Shown here: positions 28,105 through 41,100 of the stretch, one piece after another | How positions within the stretch are numbered: the first letter of the stretch is position 1 | How the letters are laid out: every line of letters starts with the position of its first letter | Notes under the pieces: model-generated | What the model was told of the DNA's origin: nothing | The model's input: the letters and a program-made list of their open reading frames with translations, nothing else | Databases searched by the model: none | Translations under genes and position numbers: made by a program | Source: Molossus alvarezi | Taxonomy: Eukaryota > Chordata > Mammalia > Chiroptera > Molossidae | DNA: 64,000 nt | Reading direction: 5' to 3' | NCBI GenBank assembly: GCA_037176705.1 | Contig: CM073886.1 | Location: 5,890,001 to 5,954,000 of the forward strand

Positions 28105-29061
28105 TTTGCTACACAGGTATTTATTCAATGACTTTCTCTATTTAGTCACCACTTAAATCACTGCTAAGCTCTTTCCATACCTATTTGCATCACAGTTCTT
28201 CATCTTGGGTTGTGAAGGCAACAGACCAGGGGAAGCCTGTTAGCTATGATTTACAGTGACTGGCTCTGGGTCACAGAGGGCTCTAAGTAAATGCCTGTGG
28301 AGGAAGAGGATGAGGATAGAGATGAGGGTCCTGAGTATAGGCCCAAACAGGCTGCACAACCCATGGAACCCGAGGCCCGGGATGTGCTTTCCCCTCTGCC
28401 CTGGAAGGTCCCTCCGTGGGTGACTCTAAGGCACAGTGGTGAAGGACATGACTGGCCCACCGAGTATGGCCCTGTGGTCTAGTGGCAGCCCCTCGCCTGG
28501 AAAACAGCACAAGCATTCCATTTAGATCTTCTGGAACATGTGCAAGCAGCATTCTCTAATGGAAATGGAGACAAAGTCTTTCTTGAAAGAGAGTGCCCCA
28601 GAAGACACTCTCTGCCCCAAGACCAACTCAGTCCCTTTTAAGGTCCCTGAGATCAGCAGCCTGGGAGCAACCAAGACTTTAAAAGGCTGGCAAGGCACAA
28701 AGTGGATGAATGAAAAAGTAATATATGAAAACAACAACAGCTTTGGCTTATAAAACGTCCAACCTGAGGCAGGGAGACCAGTGTCCAAACATACAGAAAC
28801 AGATATGCTCGTGGCGGGTGGTCATCAGAAAGGCTTTTGCACTTCCCTTACTGCCCACACCCCAAGTTCTGTTCCACCCTCCCAAGAACCCCCTACAACG
28901 CACACACACACGCACACACACTCTACAGAACAAGAGGCTGGCATCTGGAGCCTGAATCAGACAGAACTTGGAACTCTGCACTCGGTCGCCAGGATTAGTC
29001 CCATTTGGCAGCACAGGTAACACTGCCCACACTTGAACGGCAGAGTTTGTCTTGTGAAAAG
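28105..29061 (-). other. GGA2: GGA2 3' UTR (probable)
   Basis: The first AATAAA on the minus strand after the GGA2 stop lies at 28125-28120 (TTTATT on plus), about 940 bases downstream. The stretch between is free of SINEs and L1, which fits a transcribed 3' UTR. The cleavage site at about 28100 is inferred. Confidence 0.45.
28120..28125 (-). terminator. Candidate GGA2 polyadenylation signal AATAAA
   Basis: A canonical hexamer on the coding strand. It is the nearest one past the stop codon in my reading. Confidence 0.4.
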
Positions 29062-29172
29062 TTAGGTTGCACCCAAGACTGCCAGGTCTGGAAAGTCTTT
29101 CACTTCTCCTACTTCGCTGAAAGGCTGTCCGCCCTGGTTGAATGTCAGCTTATACCGTAACCGGATTGGCTC
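29062..29172 (-). CDS. GGA2: GGA2 coding exon 17 and stop
   Basis: Residues 577-612 (EPIRLRYKLTFNQGGQPFSE onward to DLAVLGAT) and TAA at 29062-29064. Acceptor TCTTTGCCCAG. The C-terminus matches human length. Confidence 0.98.
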   Translation of the reverse strand, partial: EPIRLRYKLTFNQGGQPFSEVGEVKDFPDLAVLGAT

Positions 29173-32100
29173 CTGGGCAAAGATATAAGATGGTAAATTA
29201 GTGAGGAGCAACAGAGACACCGACACAAAATAAAAACCTTTCGCCACCCAGGGGTGACCCAGGAACAGCATGTGCATGTTACCTGGACCCGGGTGAGGGC
29301 TTCACACAGCTGTGACAGGAACCCCCTGGCCTAGGCCCTGGGACTACAGACACGAGAGAAGCCAGCACACATCCCGGAAGTCCTCCCCACTTGAGGAACC
29401 TGAGCTCTCCCTCATGGGAGGAGTCCTCTGAAAGGGTGAGGCCTGCCGGTTGTCCAAGGACTCCTCCCACTGGGGAGAGTCTGTGTCACTCCCTGGGCTC
29501 CCAGCCACAATAATCTGGTCACAGGTCTTCTTTCAACAAGCCCCAGAGGAAAACACACACTACTAGGGAACGAACAGTCTACCTCCACTCCCAACCACCC
29601 AGAGACTTCAGAGGAAGACCTCAATGTGCCTCTCTCTACCTACCACGCTGCCACCCTCCAGTTCAGGGCCCCACCTCCCTGCTGTGAAAGACACCAGAAC
29701 ATACTTTGTGTGGATTGTCAAGCAGCAGCATCTGAGAGATCACAGCTGGAGGCGTCAAAGGACTGAATGCTGGGAGCTGGGAGCTGGATGCCGGCTGCAG
29801 CTTCACTCTCATTGACTATGGGGGACAGGAAATACACCATATTCATTCCTAGTAAACGACAGCTTCAACAAGGGGATCAGGTGAACAGGAGAGCTTGACC
29901 TGCACCCCACCAATTGATGTCAGGATCCAAGAGACCGATCCTCCCACACACAGAACGTGTGTGACGCGGTGTCAGTGCTGGGCTCTCAGAGGCACACACG
30001 CAGCGAGGGCACACCTTGGGCTGAACTCCAGCTCTGCCTCTGACTAGCTCTGTGACATGGGCACAACGTTTAGCCTCTCTGAGCTTTAGACTAATAATTT
30101 ACAAAGCAGAAGTAACAATAGCACGTGCCCCGCTTCACCACCATAAGGATTAGAAAATGCGTATCTTGGCCCTGGCCAGGAAGTTCAGTTGGTTCGAGTA
30201 TCATCTCCATAGGCTAAGGTTGTGGATTCAATTCCCGGTCAGGACACATACAAGAGTCAACCGAAGCCCTGGTTAGTGTCGGTCAGTGGTTAGAGCATTG
30301 TGGGTTTTAGTCCCAGTCAAGGGCATGTACCTGGGTTACAGGTTCAAACCCCAGTCGGGGCACATATGGAAGGCAACCTATCAATGTGTCTCTCTCACAT
30401 CAATGTTTCTGTTTCTCTCTCTCCCTCTCCTCCCCCCCCTCCCCCCCTTAAAAATCAATGGAAAAATATCTTTGGATGAAGATTTTTTAAAAAAGGAATC
30501 CACCAATGAATTCATAAATAAGTGGAACAACAAATAAATGTTTCTCTCTCACTCCCTCTCCCTTCCTGTCTAAAATCCATAAAAATTTTTAAGATTTTTA
30601 AAAAATGTGTATCTTTGCCCTGGCCGGTTTGGCTCAGCGGTTACAGCACGTTGATGTTTCTCTCTCTCTTCCTCTCTCTCCCTCCCAATATATCTGAACA
30701 AAAAAATGGAAAAATGTTCTCGGGTGAGGATAAAAAGAAAAGATAAAAAATGTGTATCTTTGTCTTCCTTTAATCTTCCCTTTCAGGACATGCCCCTTCC
30801 CCAGTTCTTGTGATTCTAGTATGGCTGTTAATCTGTGGGGCCCTACTCCCCTTGTAAAGGGGTGGACCTAATATCCAGATTGGCCAGAGTACCTCATATC
30901 CCTGAACATAAGTTACCGCCTAGGTACGCAAGTAACACCACAGCGACAATCGTTTCTTGGGCACTCAATCCACATGCCTCAGATGAGTTTCCTTTTTTGT
31001 TGAGACAAAGAAACATGGACGCAAAAGGGACACATCAAGTGGCCACCACCCGCACGACCCAACCAGGGCCAGGGACAAATCACAACCGAGGCACGTGCCC
31101 TTAGCAGGAACCAAACCCAGGTCTCTCAGAACCGCAGGCCGACGCTCCTACTGCTGAGCCAAACCGGCCAGGGCCTTTTTTTTCTTTTAATACTCACCCA
31201 AGGATATGTTTTTATTGATTTTAGAGAGAAAAAAAGGGAGGAACAGAGAGAGAGATTGATGTGAGAGAGAAACATCAATCAGTTGCCTCCCATACATGCC
31301 CTGACTGTGGATTGAACCTGCAACCTAGGCATGTGCACTGACAGGGAATCAAACCTATAACCTTTTGGTGTAAAGGACAATGCTCCAACCAACTGAGCCA
31401 CATGACAAGGACTCTTCCTTCCCTTTTTTCTTTTTTTTCCCCTTCCATATTCATTATTTAATTTAAAATAAATTGTTTTTTGATTTTTCAGGCATAGACT
31501 ACATTCATTACTATTTGTTACTTTCAGGGGCACAGCACAGGCCAGTCTCTCTGAAACAGAAAGGTTAGGAACATGTGATTCTGGAGCTGCTGGCACCATT
31601 CTCCTGCTCTGGGAAGTCCGTCAGAGAACAGAGGAAAGCAGTCAGCAGCAGGTGGGAAGAGGCAGATTCTCCAAGAATCATCTAAAAAACTGCCTGGATA
31701 CAGACATCAGGAATCCCCAGTAAAATGAGCCAGTCAAGTTCCCATTTTACCTTCAACTACTTTGAGTGAAGATTCTGTTGTTCCACTTAGCTAATAGACA
31801 ATGTCCCAGCAAAGGACCTGATGCTCAGAAATGACAGCCTTTTTTGGCAAACCCAAAGGATCTGGCCAGTGGATAGCTCACCTTTGGCACGGCCACTTGA
31901 AACATGATGTCCCAGACAGGCTGGGTGGCAGTGCTCATCATGGTCAGCAGCAGGACCTGCACCTCAGGGTGGCCAGGGGCCCCCGTCTGGGAAAAGTGGA
32001 GCAGAATTCGGAATCCATTCCGGTCGTACACGATGATCGGAGGCAGGCTGCCTGGTAGAGAAGGGCCCGACCACAGTTAACACTGCCACAGTCTCCAGGC

Positions 32101-35100
32101 GGCCAGGCCTGAAGGAGACGAGCTCGTTCTCACCAAACGCTGTCGCTCCCCCAGCGCATCCCCTGGTATTAACCCGCTGCACTGCTGTAATCCAAGTCCT
32201 CCATACTTCTAGCTGGACACCTGTGACCCTCCAAACTGACCTCTCCCACCATCCAACCGTCCTAAACATATTACCAGGTGATTTTCTAAAATTAGAACTT
32301 TTTCTTTTCTTTTTTTTGTTAATCTTCACCCTAGGATATATTTTTCTATTGATTTTTAGATAGATTGGAAGAAAGAAAGGGAGGAAAAGAAAGAGAGAGA
32401 GAAACATCAATGTGAGAGAGACACATAAATTGGCTGCCTGCCGCATGACCCCAACTGGGGCTGGGAATTGAACCTGCAACACAGGTACATACCATTGACT
32501 AGAAATCAAACCCATGACCCTTTGGTTTGTGGGCTGATGCTCTAACTGCTGAGCCAAACCGACCAGGGCTAACTAAGAACTTCTCAAAAGGGAGATATGA
32601 TTATGATTAAAATGTATGAACACTATGGAAAATACAGGATATCAAAGAAGAAAATTAGAAAAAAAACCACATACCCTTAGATAAAAAAATAAATAAACAC
32701 CCCTAATTCTACCCAGAAATAAGCACTGCTGACATCTGTACCTGTTCTCCTAAGGCCTCCTGTGTATGACTACACACATATCCCTCCTATATTTAACTTC
32801 AGAAAACTGTAAAGACAGCAGATTTCTTCAAATTAATAGGTTTAATGGCATTCCAATAGAAATCATAAAGTGATTGTTTTAATGTAGCTATAAAATTATT
32901 CTAAAGCTAATTTGGGAGGAGGCCAGGGTACAAAATATGAGCCAAACCGTAAAAAAAAAAAAAGAGAGAGCGAGAGAGAGAGAGAAGTATAGCTATTTGC
33001 ATTAACAAGTACTCAGATATGTACAAAATAGCAATTCAAAAAAAAGTGGTATAAACTAAGCATGCTGGACAGACCCAAATGTGAGGATTTCACATATTTC
33101 AAAATTGGTGGCTGATTGCTCAGATGGTGTGGCACACATGGGTTGAGCGTCGATCCATGCACCAAGAGGTCGCCAGTTTGATTCCCGGTCAGGGCACATG
33201 CCCAGGTTGTGGGCCCAATCCCCAGTGGGGGCATGCCAGAGGCGGCCAATCGATGTTTCTATCTCTCTCTCTCTAAAAATTCAATTAAAAAAAAATTAAA
33301 AAATAGCCCTGGCCGGTTTGGCTCAGCGGTTAGAGCGTCGGCCTGCGGTCCTGAGAGACCCGGGTTTGGTTCCCGCTAGGGGCGCGTACCTCGGTTGCAG
33401 TTTGTCCCCAGCCCTGGTCGGTTGTGCGGGTGGCAGCCACTCAATGTGTTCCTTTCACGTCGATGTTTCTCTCTCTCTCTCTCTGTTCCTCTCTCTCCCT
33501 CCCACTCTACCTGAACACAAAAAAATGGAAAAATGTCCTCGAATGAGGATAAAAAATAAATAAATAAATAAATAAATATTAAAAAATAAACAAAACTGGT
33601 GGCTGATTAATAAACAGCAGATACCTGGCTAATGATCGAGAAAAAAAAAAATTTTAACATTAACAAATTGTATCAGAAACACAATAAACATTTTTATTTT
33701 ATTTATTCACTTTTTTATCCTCACCCAAGGACATTTTTCCATTTTTTGTTCAGATAGAGTAAGAGGGAGAGAGAGGAAGAGAGAGAGAGAGAGAAACATC
33801 AACGTGAAAGGGACACATCGAGTGGCTGCCTCCCACATGACCCAACCAAGGCCAGGGACAAACTGCAACCGAGGTACATGCCCTTAGTGGGAACTGAACC
33901 CGGGTCTCTCTGGACTGCAGGCCAACGCTCTAACCGCTGAGCCAAACCGGCCAGGGCTGGAAAAAATTTTAATGAATCCTTGTTTCATGCCAACCATCAC
34001 TTACCAAAATGCAAATATAAAAATACAATGAAGCCCTCACCAGTTTGGCACAGCGATTAGAATGTCGGTCCACTGACTGAAGGGTCCTGGGTTCAATTCC
34101 TGTCAAGGGCACGTGCCTGGGTGGCAAGTTTGATCCCAGGCCCCAGTCGGGGTCATGCAGGAAGCAACCAAGCAACATGTCTCTGTCTCACATCAATGTT
34201 TCTCTCTCTCTCCCCCTCTCCCCCTCCCACTCTATCTAAAAATCAGTTTTAGATAGATTAACACCAAAAAATAAGCCCTGGCCAGTGTGGCTCAGTTGGT
34301 TTAGTGTTGTCCCATGGACCTAGTGGTCACCATTTTGATTCTTGATCAGGGCATATGCTCCAGTTTCAAGCTCAATCCCCAGGAGGCAGCCAATCGGTAT
34401 TTCTCTCTCACTTCAATGTTTCTCTCTCCCTCTCCCTTCCCCTCTCTCTCTAAAAAAAAAAAACCAGTAAAAACACTTAAAAAAATATATAGTTAACAAT
34501 GAAATTGCCAAGATTCAGCATCGTGCCTTGGACTGAGGAGTCCTGGTTGAATTCCTGGTCAGAGCACATTCCCCAGGTTTCAGTGATCCCCAGTAGGAAG
34601 GGTGCAGGAGCCAATCAACGTTCCTCTCTCATAAATGTTTCTGTCTCTCCCTATCCCTTCCTCTCTATAAAAATCAATAAAAACATATTTAAAAAACATG
34701 TGCCTAGGCCCTGGCCAGGTAGCTGAGCTGGTTAGAGCATCGCTCAAATATGCCAAGGTCAGGCACACCCAAAAATCAACCAATGAATGCATAAATAAGT
34801 GGAACAATGAATCGGTGTTTTTCTCTCTCAAATCAATCAATTTTTAAAACTTAAAAGTAAATCACAAAAAAAATTTAAAAATAGGTTTTGAAAGATGTTC
34901 ATTGTAGCACTGTTATTTGTATGTGTTTGGTTATTAATCCTCATCCAAAGATATTTTTCCATTGATTTTTAGAGAGAGTGGAAGAGAGGGAGGGAGGAAG
35001 AGAGAGAGAAACATGGATTAGTTGCCTTCCACATGGGTCTGGGAATGGAACCTGTGACCCTTTGGTCCACAGGCTGATGCTCTAACTGCCAAGCCAAACT

Positions 35101-38100
35101 GACCAGGGCTATAGCACTGTTTTTTTGTTTTGTCTTGTTTTGCTTGAATACTCACCCGAGGATATTTTTCTCTAACTGCTAAGCTAAACCGGCCAGGGAG
35201 AACATGGATTATTTTTAAATAAAAAATTAACAAAGTGGCCCTGGCTCAGCAGTTAGAGCGTCGGCCTGAGGTCCAGAGAGACCCGGGTTCGGTTCCCGCT
35301 AAGGGCACATAGCTCAGTTGCGGTTTGTGTCCGGCCCTGGTTGGGTTGTTTGGGAGGCAGCCACTCGATGTGTCCCTTTCATGTCGATGTTTCTCTCTCT
35401 CTCTTCCTCTCTCTCCCTCCCACTCTATCTGAACAAAAAATGGAAAAATGTCCTTGGGTGAGGATTAAATAAATAAAAATAAAAACACGTGATGTACATA
35501 TTAAAAAAAAAAAAATTAACAAAGTACCCTGGCCAGTTTGGCTCAGCAGTTAAAGCGTCAGCCTGTGGACCAGAGAGTCCCGGGTTTAGTTCCCACAAGG
35601 GCCACGTACCTCGGTTGCAGTTTGTCCCCAGCCCCAGTCGGGGTCGTGTGGGTGGCAACCAGTTGATGTGTCTCTCACATCCATGTTTCTCTCTCTCTCT
35701 CTTCCCCGCCCCCCTCCTACTCTATCTGAAGATAAATGCAAAACAATGTCCTCTAGTGAGGATAAAAAAAAAATTAATAAAGTTAAGTGTGTAAAGAACT
35801 CCTACTAGTTACTAACTGTTTAACTTCCTCTGCCTGGTGCCAGGGCCCTCTGCAGTCTGGCCTCATCTCACTAATCACAGCAGGGCTCTGTGCCAGAGAA
35901 CAGGGCCAGGCCTCAGATCTAAAGCTCAGCTGTTTCCTGCTCATACACTAGTGCTGGCCACAGGCAGTCACCTTACTTAGCGGGCCTTCAGTTTCCTTTG
36001 TGAGAAGGGGGTAATATCTACTTTCCTGCCTTGTAGAGGATCCTCAGAGGAAGAGACTGACCAGTCAGTTCCTCCCTTTCCTTCTAATTCCATCTCTTCT
36101 GAGTCATTTCAGGCCAAACCGGACATTCCCTTCTGGAATTCTAAATGAATATCATGTGCCTAAGCAGATTCAACCCCTCTAATTAAATTCTGCTTGCCGA
36201 TATCTTTCACAGCACCCACCCGAGACAGAGAAAACATTAACGAAAGTATCAGCTAAGGGACATGAAACTGCCTCCTTATCATCTTCCCTGAGGCACAATC
36301 TCCACCACTATCTTCTCCAGTTCGAGAGCCATCCCTACAAATCCACACGGGATAAAGCTGAGCATCTAATAGAAAGAAAAAAAAAAAAGGGTGAAACTGC
36401 ACTTACTGGGCTTAACAGACTCCAAAGGGACAAACACTTGAGCCAGAGGTGTATTCTGGGAAGACGGGGACGAAGCCAATGGACCAGCTTCCCAGGACCA
36501 GCCCGGAGATGACTTAGTACCTGGTGGCACTTCCTTGGGGATACTTTTCTGTGGAATATAATTCCTGCAAAGAAATTTTAAAATATCAAGACTAGCAAGA
36601 ATTCCTAGAATCTATGATTAGGCTTTCTTAAGAACAAGATAAGAAAGGGGAAAAAAAGAAAAAAATATATATATTTGTGCATATGTGAGCACGTGTGTGT
36701 ATTTTAGAGGTATATGTCTCTAGACAAGTAATTTCACCCATGCCTCAGTTTTCTGAGGGTTGTGAGAATTAAACGAGCAAACGTCTGAAAAGCACTCAGT
36801 GGGATGTGCGACATACAAAGGACCCGATAAAGGAGCGCTATCAGTCAGGTAACTAACTGCAGCTGTCAGGCAGTCCCTGACAACAGGCAGCTCAGTCAGG
36901 CGTCTCCACATGATCACCAGAGGGATGTGCCAGAAGACGGCAACACAGATTACAGGCACCACTTCACTCACACTTCGTTATGATTCTGTCCACTTGAAAT
37001 ACAAATTGAAAACATTTTTGGAAAACGAAGTCCAGACAAAGTAACGCACCAAAATCAGAATGATGACAGGCCCCCGTGGAGTGATAAGAGAGTGAACTGG
37101 GAAGGAGCCCCTCTGGGGGTGGGAAGCACCACCTCCCAGCACATCCCTGCCACCGGAGCCCCATGGTCTCACTCCATCGGGGTCATGGGCACTCAGCTGT
37201 TGAGAGAAGGCAAAGTGCTCCAATACTGCCAGAGGCAAAGGGACAGGATCTCGGGGAATGTGCTTATATTCATGGCTCAGAGGGCCTCTACTTCGAGGAA
37301 ACCTATACCTTTTTTTTTTATCCTCATCCAAGGATATTTTTTCCATTTTTTGTTCAGATAGAGTGGGAGGGAGAGAGAGAAAAAAACACTGATGTGAAAG
37401 GGCACACTGAGTGGCTGCCACCCACATGACCAACCAGGGCCGGGGACAAACTGCAACTGAGGTACGTGCCCTAAGCGGGAACCGAACCCGGGTCTCTCTG
37501 GACCGCAGGCCGACGCTCTAACCGCTGAGCCAAACCGGCCAGGGCGAGGAAACCTATACCTTAATCACTCCAAGTGCCCAGCCACAAGAGGGAAATGATT
37601 CAGTAAGTGCATATGTGCATATAAGAATCATTATCTAACTACTAGAAAGAATGAGGCAAATTTATATAAACTGACATGCAAATTCTCAAAAAGATAATGT
37701 GATATGAAAAAAACCACACTGGAGTACAGTTTATAAATTATGACCCCATTTGTGTAAAAATAAGCAACAATAACAATGCTACATGTGTAGAAAAAAAGCA
37801 AAGGAACATTCATCATTGTCTTTAGGAGTTGATATTTGGTACTTTCTATATTAACTATTTCTCTAGTAATCAAATTTTGTTTAATTCCCTATTATATCAT
37901 AATCAGAAAAAAACCCTCAACCTACAAACAACAAAAACATGTTACCTGCTGCTGCTACTGCTTAAACAAACCCTCTCCAGGCCCTGGCCAGGGCATGTCC
38001 TTTCCTGACTTATGGTGGGAGTAAAAGGAGAAGAGAGCAAAGAAGTCCCTGCAGAGAGAGGTCTGACTCTTCAAGGGTCACCCCAGCCCTCGTGCAATGA

Positions 38101-41100
38101 GCCCTCATCCCCTCCCCTGCCCGCGGACTCACAGAGGGCCTGAAGGAGGCTGTGGGGAGAGCAGGTCCAGCAAGCTCCTTTCTGCTGATGGGCTCTGAAC
38201 ACCGCCACCGGGCAGCATGCTGGCAGGATTCCTCTTTTCCTTACAGTAACTCTGCCCGGCAACCTGCCAAACCAGGACGGCTAAACTGAGGCCAGGGTCT
38301 GAATGAGCCATGGCGACACCACCGCACAGCTCTCCTGACCCCACCAAAGCTACTGCAGCCAGGCTGACTACACTGCCTGAAGCAGGAGGGCAAGAAAGGG
38401 TTAGGGCACAGGACTCCATGTAGACCTTCAGTAAGTCAGAGCCTGGGTAATACTGAAGAGGGTCGGGGCACAGGGAACACAGTAGAGCTGAGGAAGAGGC
38501 TTTGGCCTCCAAGTGTACTAGCACCCCCAGGCTATGCTGTAGCGCCCTCTCCCTAAGGCAGCGGTGTCCCCCCCCCCTCCTCTGCAGCCCCTGGGAAGAG
38601 CCTCCTTACCTTGGTAGCTGGAGCGTCACTGATTCCTACAAGGAAGGAAGAGAGGTGCACACCGGTGACTCAGCCTGACGGGAGCTGGAGACTGCCCACC
38701 ATTTACAGACCACTCAGAAAGCCAAGTACCCAGAGACATTCACCTCATCCGTGGTAAACCAGAGACGATGCGACAAGAGGACCTCTCTGAGCTTCCCAGC
38801 ATACCCAATCCCCTCTAAAATCAGCACATTCTCCCCAAGGGGAGCCAGCTACTCACTGTCCCTGAGCCAGGACCATTCTGTGCCTGTTCCCCAAACTCCA
38901 CCCTCACCTAGGGCTGCCAGGTCCTGATGGAGGAGAGATGGCGCCACAGTCCCAGCCTGATCAGCTCCACTGTCCAGCTCCAAGTCAATCAGGCAGTTCC
39001 TCGTGCAGCCTGTCGGATTCTGAATGACTAGAAAACAGATTTAGGAAGGCAAGTCAGTCAGAAGAGCAAAGTCTCCACTGAAAGCCTGCCAGCTTCTCTG
39101 GGGCCTCCTCCCAGTCAAGACATGACATCATCACACCCCGGAACCTTCCACCTAGGGGAGGGCTTGGCGCACAACCTGAGCTGGCACCTGCAATGAGGGA
39201 ACCAGAGCACTGCCTTCCCACCCAGCAGCCAGTCCTCCTCTGACAGCCCCTTCAGCCTGGACAGCAGAGCGGGATTCTCCAATTCAGGCCCTTCTGAGGC
39301 TCCTGACCACAGCTAATCAGAACCACCTGCAGGGTCTGATAAATATGCTAACACCCAGCCCAGCCAGGGGGGCTCCATGGATTGAACATCATCCCATGCA
39401 CCAAGAGGTCCTGGCTCAATTCCCAGTCAGGGCACATGCCCGAGTTGTGGGCTCGATCCCCAGTAGGGGGTGCACAGGAGTCAGCCAATAAATGTTTCTC
39501 TCATCCATGTTTCTATCTCTCTTTCCCTTCCTCTCTCTCTAAAAGCAATAAAAACATGTTTTGTTTTGTTTTTCATGCAAACACCAGGCCTAGTTCTAAG
39601 CAATCCTGACTAAGAAGGCCCAAGCCAGGGACCTAAGAGTCTGCATTTTCACCAGCCGTCCAGATGATACTGATGCCACCAGCCTGGCACCAGGAACTAC
39701 TGAAGATCATTTTCTTGGTCTCTAGCTCCCATAAGTGAGCACCCATGAAAAGAAAAATCTAAACATGAGTGCAGTGCAGCCACCTGCTCCTGTTTACAGC
39801 CAAAGCTGGGGTCCAGCCTGCCAGTCAATTCATCATGGTACATGTGGCAGTTAGTTCTCCCAGGAAAGGGGAAGAAGGGATCTGCAGGCTGCCCCCGGGC
39901 AGAGGGCAGGGAGAGGCTCTCTGCACATACCTCTGGAGACTGGTATGTCTCCGACCACGCTGGTCACTGTGTTCCCAAAGATGACACGGCCTTCCATCAC
40001 CTGTTTGTACAGCAGAACTCCCTGGGTGAGGAGGTCATTTGCCTGGAGAATCTCCGCTGAAGAATGAGAGACGAATCAGAATCTCCAGGCTTGGTTGCCA
40101 ACAACCCGAGTCTTCTGTAAGCCAGTCTACAACACAGCTGTCACAGGGCTCTGCCAGGTTCGGAATATCCATGTCCCCATCACAGGACCAGGCCCCTCTA
40201 TCAGATCTAGTCACTCAGTCCATGAACCCAACACTTTCAGGTCTCAGGACAGACAAGGAGCATTTTTTCACCTTCTTCTGTGCCTGTTCTGTCCAACATG
40301 ATGCCAACAGCTCAAATATGGCTCCGTCAACTAAGGAACTAAAACTCTGTTTTAACTAATCTAAACTTATAACAAAAAGCAGTTTGATCGATGTGGATGT
40401 GACTATAAAAATAATTTTTTGGCCTGGCCAGCGTGGCTCACTGGTTGAGTGTTGACCGATGCACCAAGAGGTCATGGGTTCAATTGCCGGTCAGGGCAAA
40501 TGCCCAGGTTGTGGGCCTGATCCCCAGTAAGGGGCATACAGGAGGCAGCCAATTGATGTTCTCTCTCATCGATGTTTCTCTCTCTCTCTCCCTCTCCCTT
40601 CCTCTCTCTAAAATCAATAAAGAAAAAATATTTTAAAATAATAATTTTTTGGGTGGTTAAAGTGTCAGCCTGTGGACCAAAGAGTCCAGGTTCCATCCAG
40701 TCAAGGGCACATACCTCAGTTGTGGTTTGGTCCCTGGCCCTGGTCAGGGTCCTGCAGGAGGCAGCCAGTCAATGTATCTCTCTCGCATTGATGTTTCTCT
40801 CTCTCCCCCGGTCCCTCCCACTTTATCTAAAGATAAATGGAAACATATCCTCAGGTAAGGATTAAAAAATAATAATAATAATAATAATGAAACAAAAATT
40901 TTAAAAAATGAAAGAAGTCCAGCCAGTGTGGCTCAGTGGTTGAGCATCAACCCATGCACCAAGAGGTCGCCAGTTCGATTCCCAATCAGGACACATGCCC
41001 AGGCTGTGGGCCCAATCCCCAGTGGAGGGCATGCAGGAGGCAGCCAATCGATGTTACCTCTCATCAATATTTCTATCTCTCTCTCTCCCTCTTATTTAAA

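Larger units (their letters stand above)
29816..31881 (-). other. GGA2 intron 15
   Basis: It holds a MIR, a nest of VES SINEs at 30169-30745 and two minus-strand VES. Nothing is recognised in 31412-31881. Intron 16 (29173-29704) shows no repeat I can name. Confidence 0.85.
32052..36406 (-). other. GGA2 intron 14
   Basis: This intron is a dense VES cluster, about 12 copies between 32.3 and 35.8 kb (listed). The 32580-33090 part and 36060-36400 show nothing clearly recognised. Confidence 0.9.

Noticed and set aside
30169..35771. CRISPR-like or tandem array
   Set aside because: The regular recurrence of TTTCTCTCTCTCCCTC blocks is due to many adjacent SINE copies in a mammalian intron, with unequal spacing and no conserved short repeat.
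37092..37361. Plus-strand open frame over a C-rich, SINE-containing part of GGA2 intron 13
   Set aside because: It runs into a minus-strand VES copy and shows no similarity to known proteins.
37979..38000. Possible SINE head scrap, GGCCCTGGCCAGGGCATG
   Set aside because: Too short to separate from chance, and no body or tail follows.
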